Shown one piece after another: positions 44,622 to 53,867 of a stretch of DNA of 64,000 bases. The notes beneath the pieces are model-generated. The model worked only from the letters and a program-made list of their open reading frames with translations, had not been told where the DNA came from and searched no databases. Origin of the DNA: Rheinheimera sp. SA_1 (GTDB lineage: Bacteria; Pseudomonadota; Gammaproteobacteria; Enterobacterales; Alteromonadaceae); the NCBI RefSeq assembly GCF_001669775.1, contig NZ_LXWK01000016.1, positions 558,001 to 622,000 on the forward strand, read 5' to 3'. Within the stretch, counting starts at the first letter, position 1. Each line of letters starts with the position of its first letter. The translations under genes and the position numbers were made by a program.

Positions 44622-45155
44622 ATGAGTAAATCACTGCAGGAACAACTGTTAAAAGCCGGTCTTGGCAATGCTAAAAAATTAACGGCGATTAAAAAAGAAA
44701 AACACAAAGAGCGTGTGCAAGCAGGCAAAAAAGGCGTTGTGGTGAATGAAGCCAGCATTCTGGCTGAACAAAGCCGGCAAGCGCAAATTTTACGGGATCA
44801 GGAGCTGAACCGCCAAAAAACTGAAGCCCTTGCCAAAAAAGCATTGGCGGCGCAGGTAAAACAAATTGTCGAACTAAACTCGCAGCAATATAAAGGTGAC
44901 ATCGCTTTTAACTTTACTGACGGCAATCTGGTAAAAAGGATCCACGTCACCTCGAAAATTCAACAGCAATTAGTGAAAGGGTTGATTGCGATTGCGAAAT
45001 TAGGCGAACAATATCATCTGATCCCTATTCAAATCGCTGAAAAAGTGCAACAACGTTTACCTGAAGCCATTATTGTTTTAAATCAGCAAGATGAATCGAT
45101 GCCAGAAGATGATCCATATGCAGATTTCAAAATTCCAGACGATTTGATGTGGTAA
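44622..45155 (+). CDS. DUF2058 family protein (YaiL-like)
   Basis: A 177-aa cytosolic protein. Residues 1-90 are a highly charged helix (LQEQLLKAGLGNAKKLTAI, then KKEKHKERVQAGKK, then ILRDQELNRQKTEALAKKAL). A compact domain follows (IAFNFTDGNLVKRIHV, then LIPIQIAEKVQQRLPEAIIVL), ending in an acidic PEDDPYADFKIPDDLMW. This matches DUF2058/YaiL, annotated in databases as a nucleoprotein or polynucleotide-associated factor, without demonstrated activity. It is divergent from the DEAD-box gene, sharing a 136-base leader region; a link to RNA metabolism is only suggested by that. Confidence 0.82.
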   Translation: MSKSLQEQLLKAGLGNAKKLTAIKKEKHKERVQAGKKGVVVNEASILAEQSRQAQILRDQELNRQKTEALAKKALAAQVKQIVELNSQQYKGDIAFNFTDGNLVKRIHVTSKIQQQLVKGLIAIAKLGEQYHLIPIQIAEKVQQRLPEAIIVLNQQDESMPEDDPYADFKIPDDLMW

Positions 45156-45200
45156 TCCTCGCATCGATACAACATCTGAACCAAAAAAAAGGAACGCTGA

Positions 45201-45482
45201 GTGCAGTTGAGCCGCAGTAAAACCACAGTAGTGTCATATCTGGTGCTGGCACTATTTGGCACCGTGGCCAGCTGGCTCAGTTGGTTTAACCAGGATTTTC
45301 GGCTGGAATATGCAGTACCGGCAATATTCGCGACACTGATGCTGTTCTGGATCCGGAACAATCCCAGTTATTATGCCCAACCGTTTTATCGCAACGCCTG
45401 GCGTTTTAATACGGTGTTATTATGGCTGACTGCGGTTCCCGGACTACTGTTGATGCTGCCAAAGCTGGTTGGAGGTTTCTGA
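45201..45482 (+). CDS. Small three-helix membrane protein of unknown function (93 aa)
   Basis: I do not recognise this family. It has three hydrophobic segments (TTVVSYLVLALFGTVASWL, AVPAIFATLMLFWI and TVLLWLTAVPGLLLMLP) with a polar linker around PSYYAQPFYRNAW. The start is a GTG with AAGGA eight bases upstream. Its 3' end supplies the GGAGG used by the next gene (GNAT), so it is translated first in a small operon of three genes: this one, GNAT and YaiI. Confidence 0.6.
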   Translation: MQLSRSKTTVVSYLVLALFGTVASWLSWFNQDFRLEYAVPAIFATLMLFWIRNNPSYYAQPFYRNAWRFNTVLLWLTAVPGLLLMLPKLVGGF

Positions 45483-45486
45483 TCCT

Positions 45487-46062
45487 GTGACGACATCCGC
45501 AGCCTGCCAGCTGTTCGAAGCAAACATTGATGATTGTCTCGAAATCAGCCGCTGTTTTAAAGACCTGTCAGCTATCACCGAATGGGGCGGTGAAGGATTT
45601 GTATTTCCAGTGCAACAACAGCAATTTTTACTGCAGCTGCATCGCCCTGACACCAGCAGCTACCTGTTGAAACAACAGGCAGCCACTATCGGCTTTGGTC
45701 AGATATGTCAGCGTTTTGGCAAACACCATCTCGCCCGTTTGCTGGTGTTACCGGAAGCTCGTGGCAATAACCTCAGTTATGCTTTGCTATTGTCGCTGAT
45801 CTGCCGGGCATTGCAGCAAAACAGCAAACTGGATTTTTCGCTGTTTGTCTTTCGTCACAACACTGTCGCCTTGCATTGTTACCAGCAGCTTGGCTTTAAA
45901 ATAACCGCACAGCCAGGTCCTGAACATCCTGGTTTATATTTTATGCAATTAAGTTGCGACGATGCGCGACAACTGCTCACTAGCAGAGGTTGGCATTTTC
46001 AGCTCACTGCCGCGTTTGTCAGCTGCCAACCTCAGGAAACTCACAATGCCGATCTGGATTGA
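45487..46062 (+). CDS. GNAT family N-acetyltransferase
   Basis: A 191-aa GNAT protein. The core is visible: LLKQQAATIGFGQI (beta 4), then LARLLVLPEARGNNLSYALLLSLI with the acetyl-CoA pyrophosphate loop (R-G-N-N-L), and LFVFRHNTVALHCYQQLGFKI, a standard motif B. The substrate is unknown. I take GTG 45487, which has GGAGG eleven bases upstream; a TTG at 45469 is within the preceding gene. It overlaps the next gene by 17 bases. Confidence 0.72.
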   Translation: MTTSAACQLFEANIDDCLEISRCFKDLSAITEWGGEGFVFPVQQQQFLLQLHRPDTSSYLLKQQAATIGFGQICQRFGKHHLARLLVLPEARGNNLSYALLLSLICRALQQNSKLDFSLFVFRHNTVALHCYQQLGFKITAQPGPEHPGLYFMQLSCDDARQLLTSRGWHFQLTAAFVSCQPQETHNADLD

Positions 46063-46498
46063 CGCCGACGCCTGCCCTAAAGTTGTTCGTGACATGTTGT
46101 GCCGCGCCGCTGAGCGCACTGGCGTGATGCTTACATTTGTCTCGAATCACCCTATCCCACTGCCAGCCAGTCGCAATATTAAAGTGATCCGGGTACAGGC
46201 TGGTTTTGATCGCGCAGATCAACGCATTGCAGAAGAAATTGTCACTGGAGATTTGCTGATCACTCAGGATATCCCGCTTGCCGCAGAAGTTGTCAGCCTT
46301 GGCGCCACCGTTATTACCCCCCGGGGTGACGAGCTGAACCGCGACAATATCACCGAACGTCTGACCTTGCGCAACATGCAGGAAGAACTCAGAGGAAGTG
46401 GCGTGTCTTTGGGTGGTCCGTCGCCACTCGATAACAAAGACAAACAGAAGTTTGGCAACGCCCTTGATCGCTGGCTGCAGCAACAGCCAAAGTCGTAA
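46046..46498 (+). CDS. YaiI/YqxD family protein (DUF188)
   Basis: A 150-aa PIN-like protein. The family signature is MPIWIDADACPKVVRDMLCR, then RVQAGFDRADQRIAEEIVTGDLLITQDIPLA, and GATVITPRGDELNRDNITERL. Acidic residues (D-A-D, D-R-A-D, T-Q-D) could form a nuclease-like metal site, but no activity is established to my knowledge. ATG 46046 with AGGA nine bases upstream. It is third in the operon after the GNAT gene, and overlaps it. Confidence 0.9.
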   Translation: MPIWIDADACPKVVRDMLCRAAERTGVMLTFVSNHPIPLPASRNIKVIRVQAGFDRADQRIAEEIVTGDLLITQDIPLAAEVVSLGATVITPRGDELNRDNITERLTLRNMQEELRGSGVSLGGPSPLDNKDKQKFGNALDRWLQQQPKS

Positions 46499-46548
46499 TC
46501 TACTGTTTTAAATTATATAACTGATCGCATAAAACGACCAAAACGCAA

Positions 46549-47283
46549 TCAACCCTGATGCCTGGCACTGATCCCTTTCACTGCCGGATTAAAATTGTTG
46601 GTTAATTGCCATTTTGGTTTGATTGGCGTTAAGGGCAAGGTCCGTTTTCGGGCGACCATCACGTAAGCGGCGCCAAAATAATGTAAATGTTGATCCGCCC
46701 ATTGCCGCAGCCCGGACCGACTATGTTTATCCGCCAACATACTGGTACAAAATAAACGCTGCTCATACAGGATTTCAAACCCGAGCAAATGCAGCCAGTC
46801 AGTCACCCGCGCCATACTAAAAAAACGGCCACTCCACGGCAAACGGCTTTGAAGTCCCGGCCAGAGTTTGAGTAACCCGCAGGCGCTGATTGGGTTAAAC
46901 CCGCTGATTAGCAGATAACCATCGGGCATCAGCACCCGGTGTGCTTCACGAATCACGTGATGCGGATCCTGCGCATATTCCAGGCAATGCGCCAGCAACA
47001 CGGCATCGACCGCATGTTCAATCAAGGGTAAATCGTCCGGATCAGCAATCAACGTCGCCAGTTCCGGCGCGGTTGCCAGCCGGATTTGATGCTTAATACT
47101 GCAGGCACTGGTGTCCAGCGCGCTACTGAGGTTGCCCACTTTTAATAAGTGATAACCAAATATTCGTGGCCACCACAGATTAAACTGGGCTTCCAGCTGT
47201 TGCGCTAAAGCCTTGCCTTGCGCAAACTGTTGCCAACTTGCCGGAATGGTCGCTGGGGTATGCCGGCTTAATGCAGGTTTCAT
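46549..47283 (-). CDS. SAM-dependent methyltransferase (YafS-like)
   Basis: A 244-aa class I methyltransferase. The glycine-rich motif I is poorly formed (LLKVGNLSSALDT), but DAVLLAHCLEYAQDPHHVIREAHRVLMPDGYLLISGFNP is a clear motif II-III region. Divergent from gloB, as yafS lies next to gloB in E. coli, so I take it as the YafS counterpart; substrate unknown. Start: ATG 47283 with AGGCGG upstream, or TTG/ATG at 47334. The missing canonical E-x-G-x-G-x-G makes SAM binding worth checking. Confidence 0.75.
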   Translation of the reverse strand: MKPALSRHTPATIPASWQQFAQGKALAQQLEAQFNLWWPRIFGYHLLKVGNLSSALDTSACSIKHQIRLATAPELATLIADPDDLPLIEHAVDAVLLAHCLEYAQDPHHVIREAHRVLMPDGYLLISGFNPISACGLLKLWPGLQSRLPWSGRFFSMARVTDWLHLLGFEILYEQRLFCTSMLADKHSRSGLRQWADQHLHYFGAAYVMVARKRTLPLTPIKPKWQLTNNFNPAVKGISARHQG

Positions 47284-47405
47284 CCGAAGCCGCCTTTGAC
47301 TGTTGCAACCCACTGGCTGCAAATAGAATTTCATGAATTAAAATCAGTATATACATCAGTTCAATGAAATACCGATTTACCAAATATAACTACAGAGAGT
47401 TCAAC

Positions 47406-48182
47406 ATGCACCAAGTTACCGCTTTACCGGCTTTTAAATACAACTATATCTGGTGCATCCACTCAGCTGGTAAAGCGATAGTCGTCGACCCTGGCGATGC
47501 GGACGTTGTCCAACACTACTTACAGGCAAACAACTTACAGCTGGTGGCTATCCTAATCACCCATCATCATTGGGATCATGTGGATGGATTACCACAATTA
47601 CAACAGCAATGGCAGAATGCAACACTGTACCTGCCGGCTGCTGAGCAGCATAAAATCAAACATGCAGCACAGAATTACCAATACCTTAGCGCGGATGACC
47701 TGATAACCATCCCGGATCTGGCCATCAACTTTCGGATCATCAGTACACCTGGTCATACCCTGGGTCACATCTGTTACGTTGCCGAGGATGCAGAAAAAAA
47801 CTGGTTATTCTGCGGCGATACGCTATTTAGCGCTGGTTGTGGCAGGTTGTTCGAAGGCAGCGCAGCCCAAATGCACCAGTCATTAACACTGCTGAATCAG
47901 TTACCTGCTGACACTTTAGTGTTTTGCACCCACGAATATACTATTTCCAACCTGAAATTTGCGCTTGAAGTTGAACCTGACAATCAGGCAGTAGTCGAAC
48001 ACCTCGACTTTTGTCAGAATTTGCGGCAACAGGGTCAGATAACCCTGCCGACAACTTTGAAAATTGAACGGTTAATCAACCCTTTTTTGCGCTGCGAGCA
48101 GCCTCAATTACAACAACAATGGCAACAGACTAATGCTCAAAACTTGTTCACATTTCTGCGTGACTGGAAAAACCGCTTTTGA
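47406..48182 (+). CDS. gloB: Hydroxyacylglutathione hydrolase (glyoxalase II) GloB
   Basis: A 258-aa metallo-beta-lactamase-fold enzyme that hydrolyses S-D-lactoylglutathione in methylglyoxal detoxification. The di-metal motif is THHHWDHVDG (about residues 52-61); later ligands are in STPGHTLGHI, FCGDTLFSAGCGRLFEG and CTHEYT. The C-terminal helical domain (LRQQGQITLPTTLKIERLINPFLR) binds glutathione. ATG 47406 has GAGAG about seven bases upstream; the frame opens at 47364. Next in order is mltD, as in E. coli but here on the same strand. Confidence 0.96.
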   Translation: MHQVTALPAFKYNYIWCIHSAGKAIVVDPGDADVVQHYLQANNLQLVAILITHHHWDHVDGLPQLQQQWQNATLYLPAAEQHKIKHAAQNYQYLSADDLITIPDLAINFRIISTPGHTLGHICYVAEDAEKNWLFCGDTLFSAGCGRLFEGSAAQMHQSLTLLNQLPADTLVFCTHEYTISNLKFALEVEPDNQAVVEHLDFCQNLRQQGQITLPTTLKIERLINPFLRCEQPQLQQQWQQTNAQNLFTFLRDWKNRF

Positions 48183-48274
48183 TCCAAACTTGCAATCAGT
48201 GTCGCAAAAGGTAACATACGCATTTTTTGCTACCGGCTTGGTGTCGGGTTGTCTCCAAAAAGGTACGTTTTAAC

Positions 48275-49789
48275 ATGAAAAAACTGCTGCTATTATCGCT
48301 GCTGATCTGGCTGAATGGCTGTGTAAATCAGCCCAAAACCGACTCAGTGTCAGCTTTGCCTAGTGAGCCTCAGCAGCAGGCTGGTACAAAAGCTGAACTC
48401 TCTAATGACCATCAGCCAGTTCCTTTATCTAATCATACTTCCGGGCAATCTCTGTCAGAGCTGCCGGATGTCTGGTTGCGGATCCAACAACAAATTCAGA
48501 TTGAAGTTCCTAATACGCTTGATGTATCGCAACAACGCGACTTTTATCGCCGCCATCAAAGCTTGCTAAAACAAGTCTCAGTGCGGGCAGAACCCTTTTT
48601 GTATCACATTGTGGCAGAGCTTGAGCGTCGTAAGATGCCGGTCGAGCTGGCCTTGTTACCGATTGTTGAAAGTTCTTTTAATCCGATTGCCCAGGCTGGT
48701 GCGCCAGCGGGCCTGTGGCAAATGGTGCCACAAACAGCGCGTAATTTTGGCTTGAAACGCAATGAATGGTACGACGGGCGTAAAGATCCGATCGCTTCAA
48801 CCAATGCCGCCCTCGATTATCTGCAGTACCTTTACAACAATCTTGGGCAAGACTGGCTCAATGCCGTTGCCGGTTTTAATTCGGGTGAAGGCCGGGTACA
48901 AAAAGCTATTGCCGCGAACCAGGCCAAAGGAAAAGCTATTGATTTTTGGTCACTGAACCTGCCAAAACAATCGACAATTTACCTGCCAAAATGGCTGGCG
49001 TTAATTGACCTGTTGCAGCACGCAGAAAAATACCAGGTGCAATGGCCGGCAATTGCCAACGAGCCCTACATTGGTTTTACCAGCATCACAGGCCCGGTTG
49101 ATTTAAATCAGGTCGCGCAGCTGACACAATTGTCACTGTCCGACGTCAAAACCCTGAATCCCGGATTTAGACGTAGTTACACTGCGCATGGCGAGCACTC
49201 ATTAGTATTGCCTCTGTCAAAAATGGCGTTATTTGCCAAAAACCGCCCACAACTGCGCGCCGTCCGGCTGACTGAAACAAGACAATACCGGGTAAAATCC
49301 GGCGACAGTCTCGGGTTAATCGCTAGCAAAAATGGCACCACAGTCGCGAAACTCAAGCAACTAAATCAACTCAAGTCCGATCAATTAAAAGTGGGTCAGC
49401 AACTGTTTCTGAGTGTAGCGTCCACGGCAGGATCAAATGGACGAGAACCATCGGCCAGCCGTCAATCTGCCAGCTATCAGGTGAAATCGGGTGATAATTT
49501 GTGGTTGATCGCCAAACAGTTCAAAGTCGATGGTGCAGCATTGGCGAAATTCAACAAATTGTCTGCCAACAGTCGGTTAAAACCTGGTCAAACCCTGAAA
49601 ATACCTGCTTCCAGAAATAAAGCGACAGTAGGGACAACGGACAAAAACCGGGTCTACCTGGTGAAATCCGGCGATTCGCTGGATAAAATTGCGAAAAAGC
49701 AAAAAGTGAAATTAGCCGATTTACTCCGATGGAACGCCTTAACAACAGAAAGTCTGCTGCAACCCGGACAGAAATTGCAGCTAAAATAA
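48275..49789 (+). CDS. mltD: Membrane-bound lytic murein transglycosylase D (MltD), LysM lipoprotein
   Basis: A 504-aa lipoprotein. The signal peptide ends in a lipobox (WLNGC, Cys at about 16). A polar stretch follows, then an SLT domain (about 95-235) with the catalytic Glu in LPIVESSFNPIAQAGAPAGL and the usual WQMVPQTARNFGL and VAGFNSGEGRV. Three LysM repeats end the protein, each starting with a V-K-S-G-D-x-L core (about 346, 413 and 468). It cleaves the glycan strand to 1,6-anhydro-muropeptides. ATG 48275 is preceded by a weak site. The gap to gloB is 92 bases. Confidence 0.95.
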   Translation: MKKLLLLSLLIWLNGCVNQPKTDSVSALPSEPQQQAGTKAELSNDHQPVPLSNHTSGQSLSELPDVWLRIQQQIQIEVPNTLDVSQQRDFYRRHQSLLKQVSVRAEPFLYHIVAELERRKMPVELALLPIVESSFNPIAQAGAPAGLWQMVPQTARNFGLKRNEWYDGRKDPIASTNAALDYLQYLYNNLGQDWLNAVAGFNSGEGRVQKAIAANQAKGKAIDFWSLNLPKQSTIYLPKWLALIDLLQHAEKYQVQWPAIANEPYIGFTSITGPVDLNQVAQLTQLSLSDVKTLNPGFRRSYTAHGEHSLVLPLSKMALFAKNRPQLRAVRLTETRQYRVKSGDSLGLIASKNGTTVAKLKQLNQLKSDQLKVGQQLFLSVASTAGSNGREPSASRQSASYQVKSGDNLWLIAKQFKVDGAALAKFNKLSANSRLKPGQTLKIPASRNKATVGTTDKNRVYLVKSGDSLDKIAKKQKVKLADLLRWNALTTESLLQPGQKLQLK

Positions 49790-49858
49790 ATAAACTGCTG
49801 TGGTCTATTTAATCAAGGGTCAGGCAGATATTTTAACCAACTCTCGGGCGAGGTCAGT

Positions 49859-50362
49859 ATGTTGCAAATAATGCGTCGGTTGCTTCAAGTTAGTGCTCTG
49901 CTTGTCGGCATGTTGCTGAGCACGTTTGCAGTTGCAGATTTTGAGTATTCAGGTCAGGGCCAGCTGTTTGAAGCCTCCGGACAAGCGCAAAATTTTCAAT
50001 TTGGCTTCTCGTTTTTACAGCATGAGGGAGAGTATAGGTTTAATGCAGGCAAGCTCAGTATGGCCGTCGATGAAGTACCAAAACGTTATACATTGGAATT
50101 GGTGCTGAACGACCAGCAACAAATCTGGATCAGCGATTTCAGCAAACAGCCGCTGTCGGGCTTTGAGTGGGTCATTGGCAACCATCAGCTGCAACTCCGA
50201 CAAGAGCCAGCTACATCAACAATTGCTGGGCAGTACAAGCTGACCATTGATAAAACCGATTATTTTTTTACCAGTAAAAAACGCGGCCAGATCCACTTTA
50301 TGTTCAGTGATAAAGGGATCACCGAAATTGAAGTGGACAGTATGATGACGCCAAAACGTTAA
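49859..50362 (+). CDS. Secreted protein of unknown function (167 aa)
   Basis: Not recognised. A signal peptide (LLQVSALLVGMLLSTFAVADFE) precedes a mostly beta protein of about 140 residues: FEYSGQGQLFEASGQ, FQFGFSFLQHEGEYRF, RYTLELVLND, QIWISDFSKQ, GQYKLTIDKTDYFF. It has no Cys after the signal and no anchor, so it is likely periplasmic. ATG has GAGG six bases upstream. Its stop codon overlaps the stop of the convergent 80-aa gene by four bases. Confidence 0.6.
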   Translation: MLQIMRRLLQVSALLVGMLLSTFAVADFEYSGQGQLFEASGQAQNFQFGFSFLQHEGEYRFNAGKLSMAVDEVPKRYTLELVLNDQQQIWISDFSKQPLSGFEWVIGNHQLQLRQEPATSTIAGQYKLTIDKTDYFFTSKKRGQIHFMFSDKGITEIEVDSMMTPKR

Positions 50363-50601
50363 ACTTCAAAAGTTGATTGAGGTTTCTGCGGTTGTGGCTC
50401 CACTTGCAACTGCAGTGACGGCACTAAACCCCACAAAATACATATTACTGGCGCTGGCCATGTCCACCAAAATTCAGTGAATAACCCCAAACCAATCCAC
50501 CAGCTATACAACTGCGCGGTGAGCTGAAATACCGCGCCAAAACAGCCGATATAAAACAATGAGGCATTGAGCCACCGCTTCGGCGCTGTGAATTTATTCA
50601 T
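50359..50601 (-). CDS. Small two-helix membrane protein, coupled to the HDOD gene (80 aa)
   Basis: An unrecognised 80-aa protein with two hydrophobic segments (LNASLFYIGCFGAVFQLTAQ and FWWTWPAPVICILWGLVP) and a Pro/Gln-rich tail. The ATG (50601) overlaps the last eight bases of the HDOD gene (ATGAATAA), so it would be translated by the same ribosomes. The coupling and the membrane pattern support a real gene, though function is unknown. Confidence 0.5.
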   Translation of the reverse strand: MNKFTAPKRWLNASLFYIGCFGAVFQLTAQLYSWWIGLGLFTEFWWTWPAPVICILWGLVPSLQLQVEPQPQKPQSTFEV

Positions 50602-51772
50602 TGAGAACACCCGGTTCAGATTGCTGTAAGTGGCTAAAAGTATCCGTCAGCTGAAACTGTTGTAACGCCGTCCAGCAGGGCACCGGCAAATCTTCATCCT
50701 GACGCCGGCGGCGGAAAACTATCACATAACTGCTCAGGTGCATAATGGTCTCTAATAAGGTCGGCTGCGTAACTTCATTCAGACTCAGCCGATACATCAC
50801 GGCATCACAGACCTCAGTTTCAAAACCCCACAGCAACATTAAATAGGCGCTGATCAGACAGTGGTCCGGGATCCCTTCCTGAAACATATCTTCTTCAGTC
50901 AGTTGTTGACTGTGATGCGGCATGGCCGACAATAACACCAACGGCCCCAGCACCTGCATCAAACCGGCCATAAAAGCCTGCTCCGCCAGATGAGCCCCAC
51001 TTTGTTGGGTTTTCGCCAGTTGACTGGCCATCGTCGCCAGCTCAAACGAATCATCTAATAACCGCTGATGCAAATCAGGGCGAATTTTTCCATCATATTG
51101 GCTGTGTAACTGCACCGCAAAGGCGACTGCCTTGATCATCGAACGACCAAGCCTGGTGACAACCTCGGCTAAATCCAGCGTTTGCCGGCTAAAACCAAGA
51201 TAAGCTGAATTGGCGATCTGCAATAATTTAGCTGCAAGCGGCGCCTCGCGTGCCAAAGACGACGCCAGTGCGACCGTAGAACTGTCTTCATCGGACAGCA
51301 ATTTCATCAGCGTCTGATAATTACTGCGCTGGATCGGCAGCGTATTTATTTGTCCGAGCTGGTAACGACTATGTGCAGTAAAAGGTCCGTTGCAGAGTAA
51401 TTCAACCCGCTGAAAAACTTCGGTAACCTGCTGCTCGGTAAAGGGTTTCCCAAGCACCAGATGCGCGCAATGGGTTGTTGCCAGCAACATGGCATCGGAA
51501 TTATCTGCACTCATCAGCACCCGAATGGTCATCGGGCTGTGCTGACAGGAAAATTCAAGCAACGTTTCACCGCTGTCCGAAGGATCCAGGCGCTCAGTCA
51601 GCAACAAATCGATCGGCTCGTTATGTAGTAATTCCCTCGCAGCTGCAGCATCAGACAGATAATGACACTGCCAATGGGGCACAACCCTTAGTAATAACCG
51701 ACGGATAGCGGCCTGATACGCTGGGTCTTGCTCAACGATAATTGCCCGCAACGGTTTCTGTTGTTCAGTCAT
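50594..51772 (-). CDS. HDOD-domain regulator with altered receiver domain
   Basis: A 392-aa protein. Residues 1-130 have the receiver fold (AIIVEQDPAYQAAIRRLLL, LVLGKPF with conserved Lys 109), but the phosphoacceptor Asp at the end of strand 3 is Glu 60 (DLLLTERLDPSDSG), and the acidic pocket is E14-Q15-D16. The HDOD domain (about 150-345) shows SNYQTLMKLLSDEDSSTVALA, AAKLLQIANSAYLGFSRQ and VVTRLGRSMIKAVAF. HDOD proteins are metal-free relatives of HD-GYP domains and mediate signalling. ATG 51772 overlaps the stop of the REC-GGDEF-EAL gene by eight bases, so the two are made together. Confidence 0.8.
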   Translation of the reverse strand: MTEQQKPLRAIIVEQDPAYQAAIRRLLLRVVPHWQCHYLSDAAAARELLHNEPIDLLLTERLDPSDSGETLLEFSCQHSPMTIRVLMSADNSDAMLLATTHCAHLVLGKPFTEQQVTEVFQRVELLCNGPFTAHSRYQLGQINTLPIQRSNYQTLMKLLSDEDSSTVALASSLAREAPLAAKLLQIANSAYLGFSRQTLDLAEVVTRLGRSMIKAVAFAVQLHSQYDGKIRPDLHQRLLDDSFELATMASQLAKTQQSGAHLAEQAFMAGLMQVLGPLVLLSAMPHHSQQLTEEDMFQEGIPDHCLISAYLMLLWGFETEVCDAVMYRLSLNEVTQPTLLETIMHLSSYVIVFRRRRQDEDLPVPCWTALQQFQLTDTFSHLQQSEPGVLNE

Positions 51773-53765
51773 TCGCGAACTGCTCCCATTGGGTTTGACC
51801 CGTGTTGGATGATACGTAAACAGCAAAGTCTGTGTCAGTTAAGGCACAGCTAAACACATACCCCTGAATTAAATCACATTGCATATCGCGCAAAATTGCA
51901 ACTTGCCCTTTTGATTCAATCCCTTCAGCAACAACCACCATGCCAAGTTCATGCGCCATTCGAATCATATGCCGCACCATGCTGGCGCTTTGTGGTGAGT
52001 CTTCCAGATCAATTAACAAACTCCGATCCAGTTTTAACACATCTACCGGTAATTTTGCCAGATAGGCCAATGAAGAATAACCAGTTCCAAAATCGTCCAT
52101 CGCTAAGTGCAACCCCAGTTGTTTCAGTTGCAGTAACAGCAGCCGGCTTTGTTCGATGTCGGCCATTAAAAATGTTTCGGTGATTTCCAGCTCTATCACG
52201 TCCGGATTTAACTGATACTTCTGCAACAGTTGTTGCACTTGAGCTGGCAAGTTAGGGTCCTGTAACTGTCGGCCGGACAAATTAATCGCCAGTCGCTGTA
52301 ACCCCAGATTTTGCTGCTGCCATTGTTTGAGCTGGGCAAAACATTGTTCCAGCACCCACTGCCCAAGCAGTTGAATTTGGCCGTCGCGCTCAGCGATTGG
52401 AATAAACAACGCCGGTGAGATCCAACCCATTTTTGGATGATGCCAGCGCAACAAGGCTTCAGCGCTTTGACAATGGCCATGTAGCAGTGAAATTTTGGGT
52501 TGATAATGCAGCTGCAATTGTTGCTCTTCCACCGCCGCATACAACGAATTGCTGATTTCAAATTGCTGCCGCTTCAGCTCAACGATAGCCCGGTCATAGC
52601 GTAGGTAAAATGCTTTTGGATTCATTTCATTGTGGTGACAGGCCGTAACAGCGTTGTGCAATAATTGCTTGGCGCTGTCACCATCTTGCGGCGACAAGGA
52701 ATAACCAACAGTAAAAGCCAGCTGCACTTTTTCAGTGGCAATCGACAGTTGCTGGGCAAATGGTTGCAACAACTGACCTATCAGTTGCTGCACTGCGCTT
52801 TCGTGTTTAATCGCTGGAAACACCACCACAAAGCGGTCACTGGCGACATACGCCAACAATGCTTTAGCGCTCAATTGCCGGTTCAACATCTGGCCAATGT
52901 TCAGCAACAACGCTTCAACTATCGATTCAGCCAGGGTGTCGACGAAGTTCTGGAAATTAGCAATGGTTAACACCACTACCGCAAATGGTCCGCTTCGCAC
53001 GGAAATCAAATCTTCCATTCGCCCAAGCAAGGTATTTTGATCCAATAAGTCGGTCAATCCGTCAAATACATCGCTACTCAGGGCATCAACTAACGTCAGT
53101 TTTAACAGATAGTGATAAATATCCGAAATGCGGTGGCTGAGACTAATGGCATCGCCATGCTGGCTTTGCAGACAAATATCATGATCTTTTTTATGAAAAA
53201 ACGTGGCCAGTTCGATTGGATTGATCTCGGTGAAAATATCTGACAACGCCTTTGCCCTAAGCTCAGACGGTGGCATCGACAGTACCACTGCCGCCGCATG
53301 ATTAAAGCGGGTCACTACGCCACTGGCGGAAAGTTCAAGTAAGGCTTCATCGCTGGACAATAATAAATTAGTGCGCTGAATTTCCGCCTGTCGTCGTTCT
53401 TTTTCTGCCAATGCAGCTTCCACGTCTTTTAGTAGCTGTGCGTCATCCCAAGGTTTTTCCAGGAATTTCCAGGCAGCACCACTATTGAGGCTGGCCAATA
53501 AAGCTTCACGATCGGCATAAGCGCTTAAAATAACCCCTAACGTCTGGGGGTATAATGCTTTGACTTGCGCCAAAAAGTCACTGCCATTCATCCCTGGCAT
53601 CCGAAAATCGGAAATAACCAGCGACACTGACTGCCCTTCAAGTAAAGCCAGGCCGGCGGCTGCGGACTCGCAAATAAACACCCGGTAACCAGCCCGGGTC
53701 AATACCCGCTGTAACGCGCGCAATATTGCAACTTCGTCATCGACCAGCAGTATTGCTTTTGACAT
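51765..53765 (-). CDS. Response regulator with REC, PAS-like, degenerate GGDEF and EAL domains (c-di-GMP phosphodiesterase)
   Basis: A 666-aa regulator. The receiver (1-120) is complete: D9-D10, phosphoacceptor D53 (ISDFRMPGMNG), S81 and K104 (LEKPW). A PAS-like segment follows (LLELSASGVVTRFNHAA). The GGDEF domain (about 245-385) has ASDRF in place of GGDEF and should not make c-di-GMP. The EAL domain has intact motifs SAEALLRW, DDFGTGYSSL, KLDRSLL and AEGIES, so c-di-GMP hydrolysis is expected. It begins at an ATG with GGAGG six bases upstream. A histidine kinase without sensor lies divergent, 305 bases away. Confidence 0.88.
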   Translation of the reverse strand: MSKAILLVDDEVAILRALQRVLTRAGYRVFICESAAAGLALLEGQSVSLVISDFRMPGMNGSDFLAQVKALYPQTLGVILSAYADREALLASLNSGAAWKFLEKPWDDAQLLKDVEAALAEKERRQAEIQRTNLLLSSDEALLELSASGVVTRFNHAAAVVLSMPPSELRAKALSDIFTEINPIELATFFHKKDHDICLQSQHGDAISLSHRISDIYHYLLKLTLVDALSSDVFDGLTDLLDQNTLLGRMEDLISVRSGPFAVVVLTIANFQNFVDTLAESIVEALLLNIGQMLNRQLSAKALLAYVASDRFVVVFPAIKHESAVQQLIGQLLQPFAQQLSIATEKVQLAFTVGYSLSPQDGDSAKQLLHNAVTACHHNEMNPKAFYLRYDRAIVELKRQQFEISNSLYAAVEEQQLQLHYQPKISLLHGHCQSAEALLRWHHPKMGWISPALFIPIAERDGQIQLLGQWVLEQCFAQLKQWQQQNLGLQRLAINLSGRQLQDPNLPAQVQQLLQKYQLNPDVIELEITETFLMADIEQSRLLLLQLKQLGLHLAMDDFGTGYSSLAYLAKLPVDVLKLDRSLLIDLEDSPQSASMVRHMIRMAHELGMVVVAEGIESKGQVAILRDMQCDLIQGYVFSCALTDTDFAVYVSSNTGQTQWEQFAND

Positions 53766-53867
53766 GGCAAACCTCCGCTTTTATGGACACCACAGGCCGT
53801 TGAGCGACAAGGGTTTAACAAGATTAAAGCACAGTTGTTGGTTGCACGCGTCTTTGACATTCGCCAC

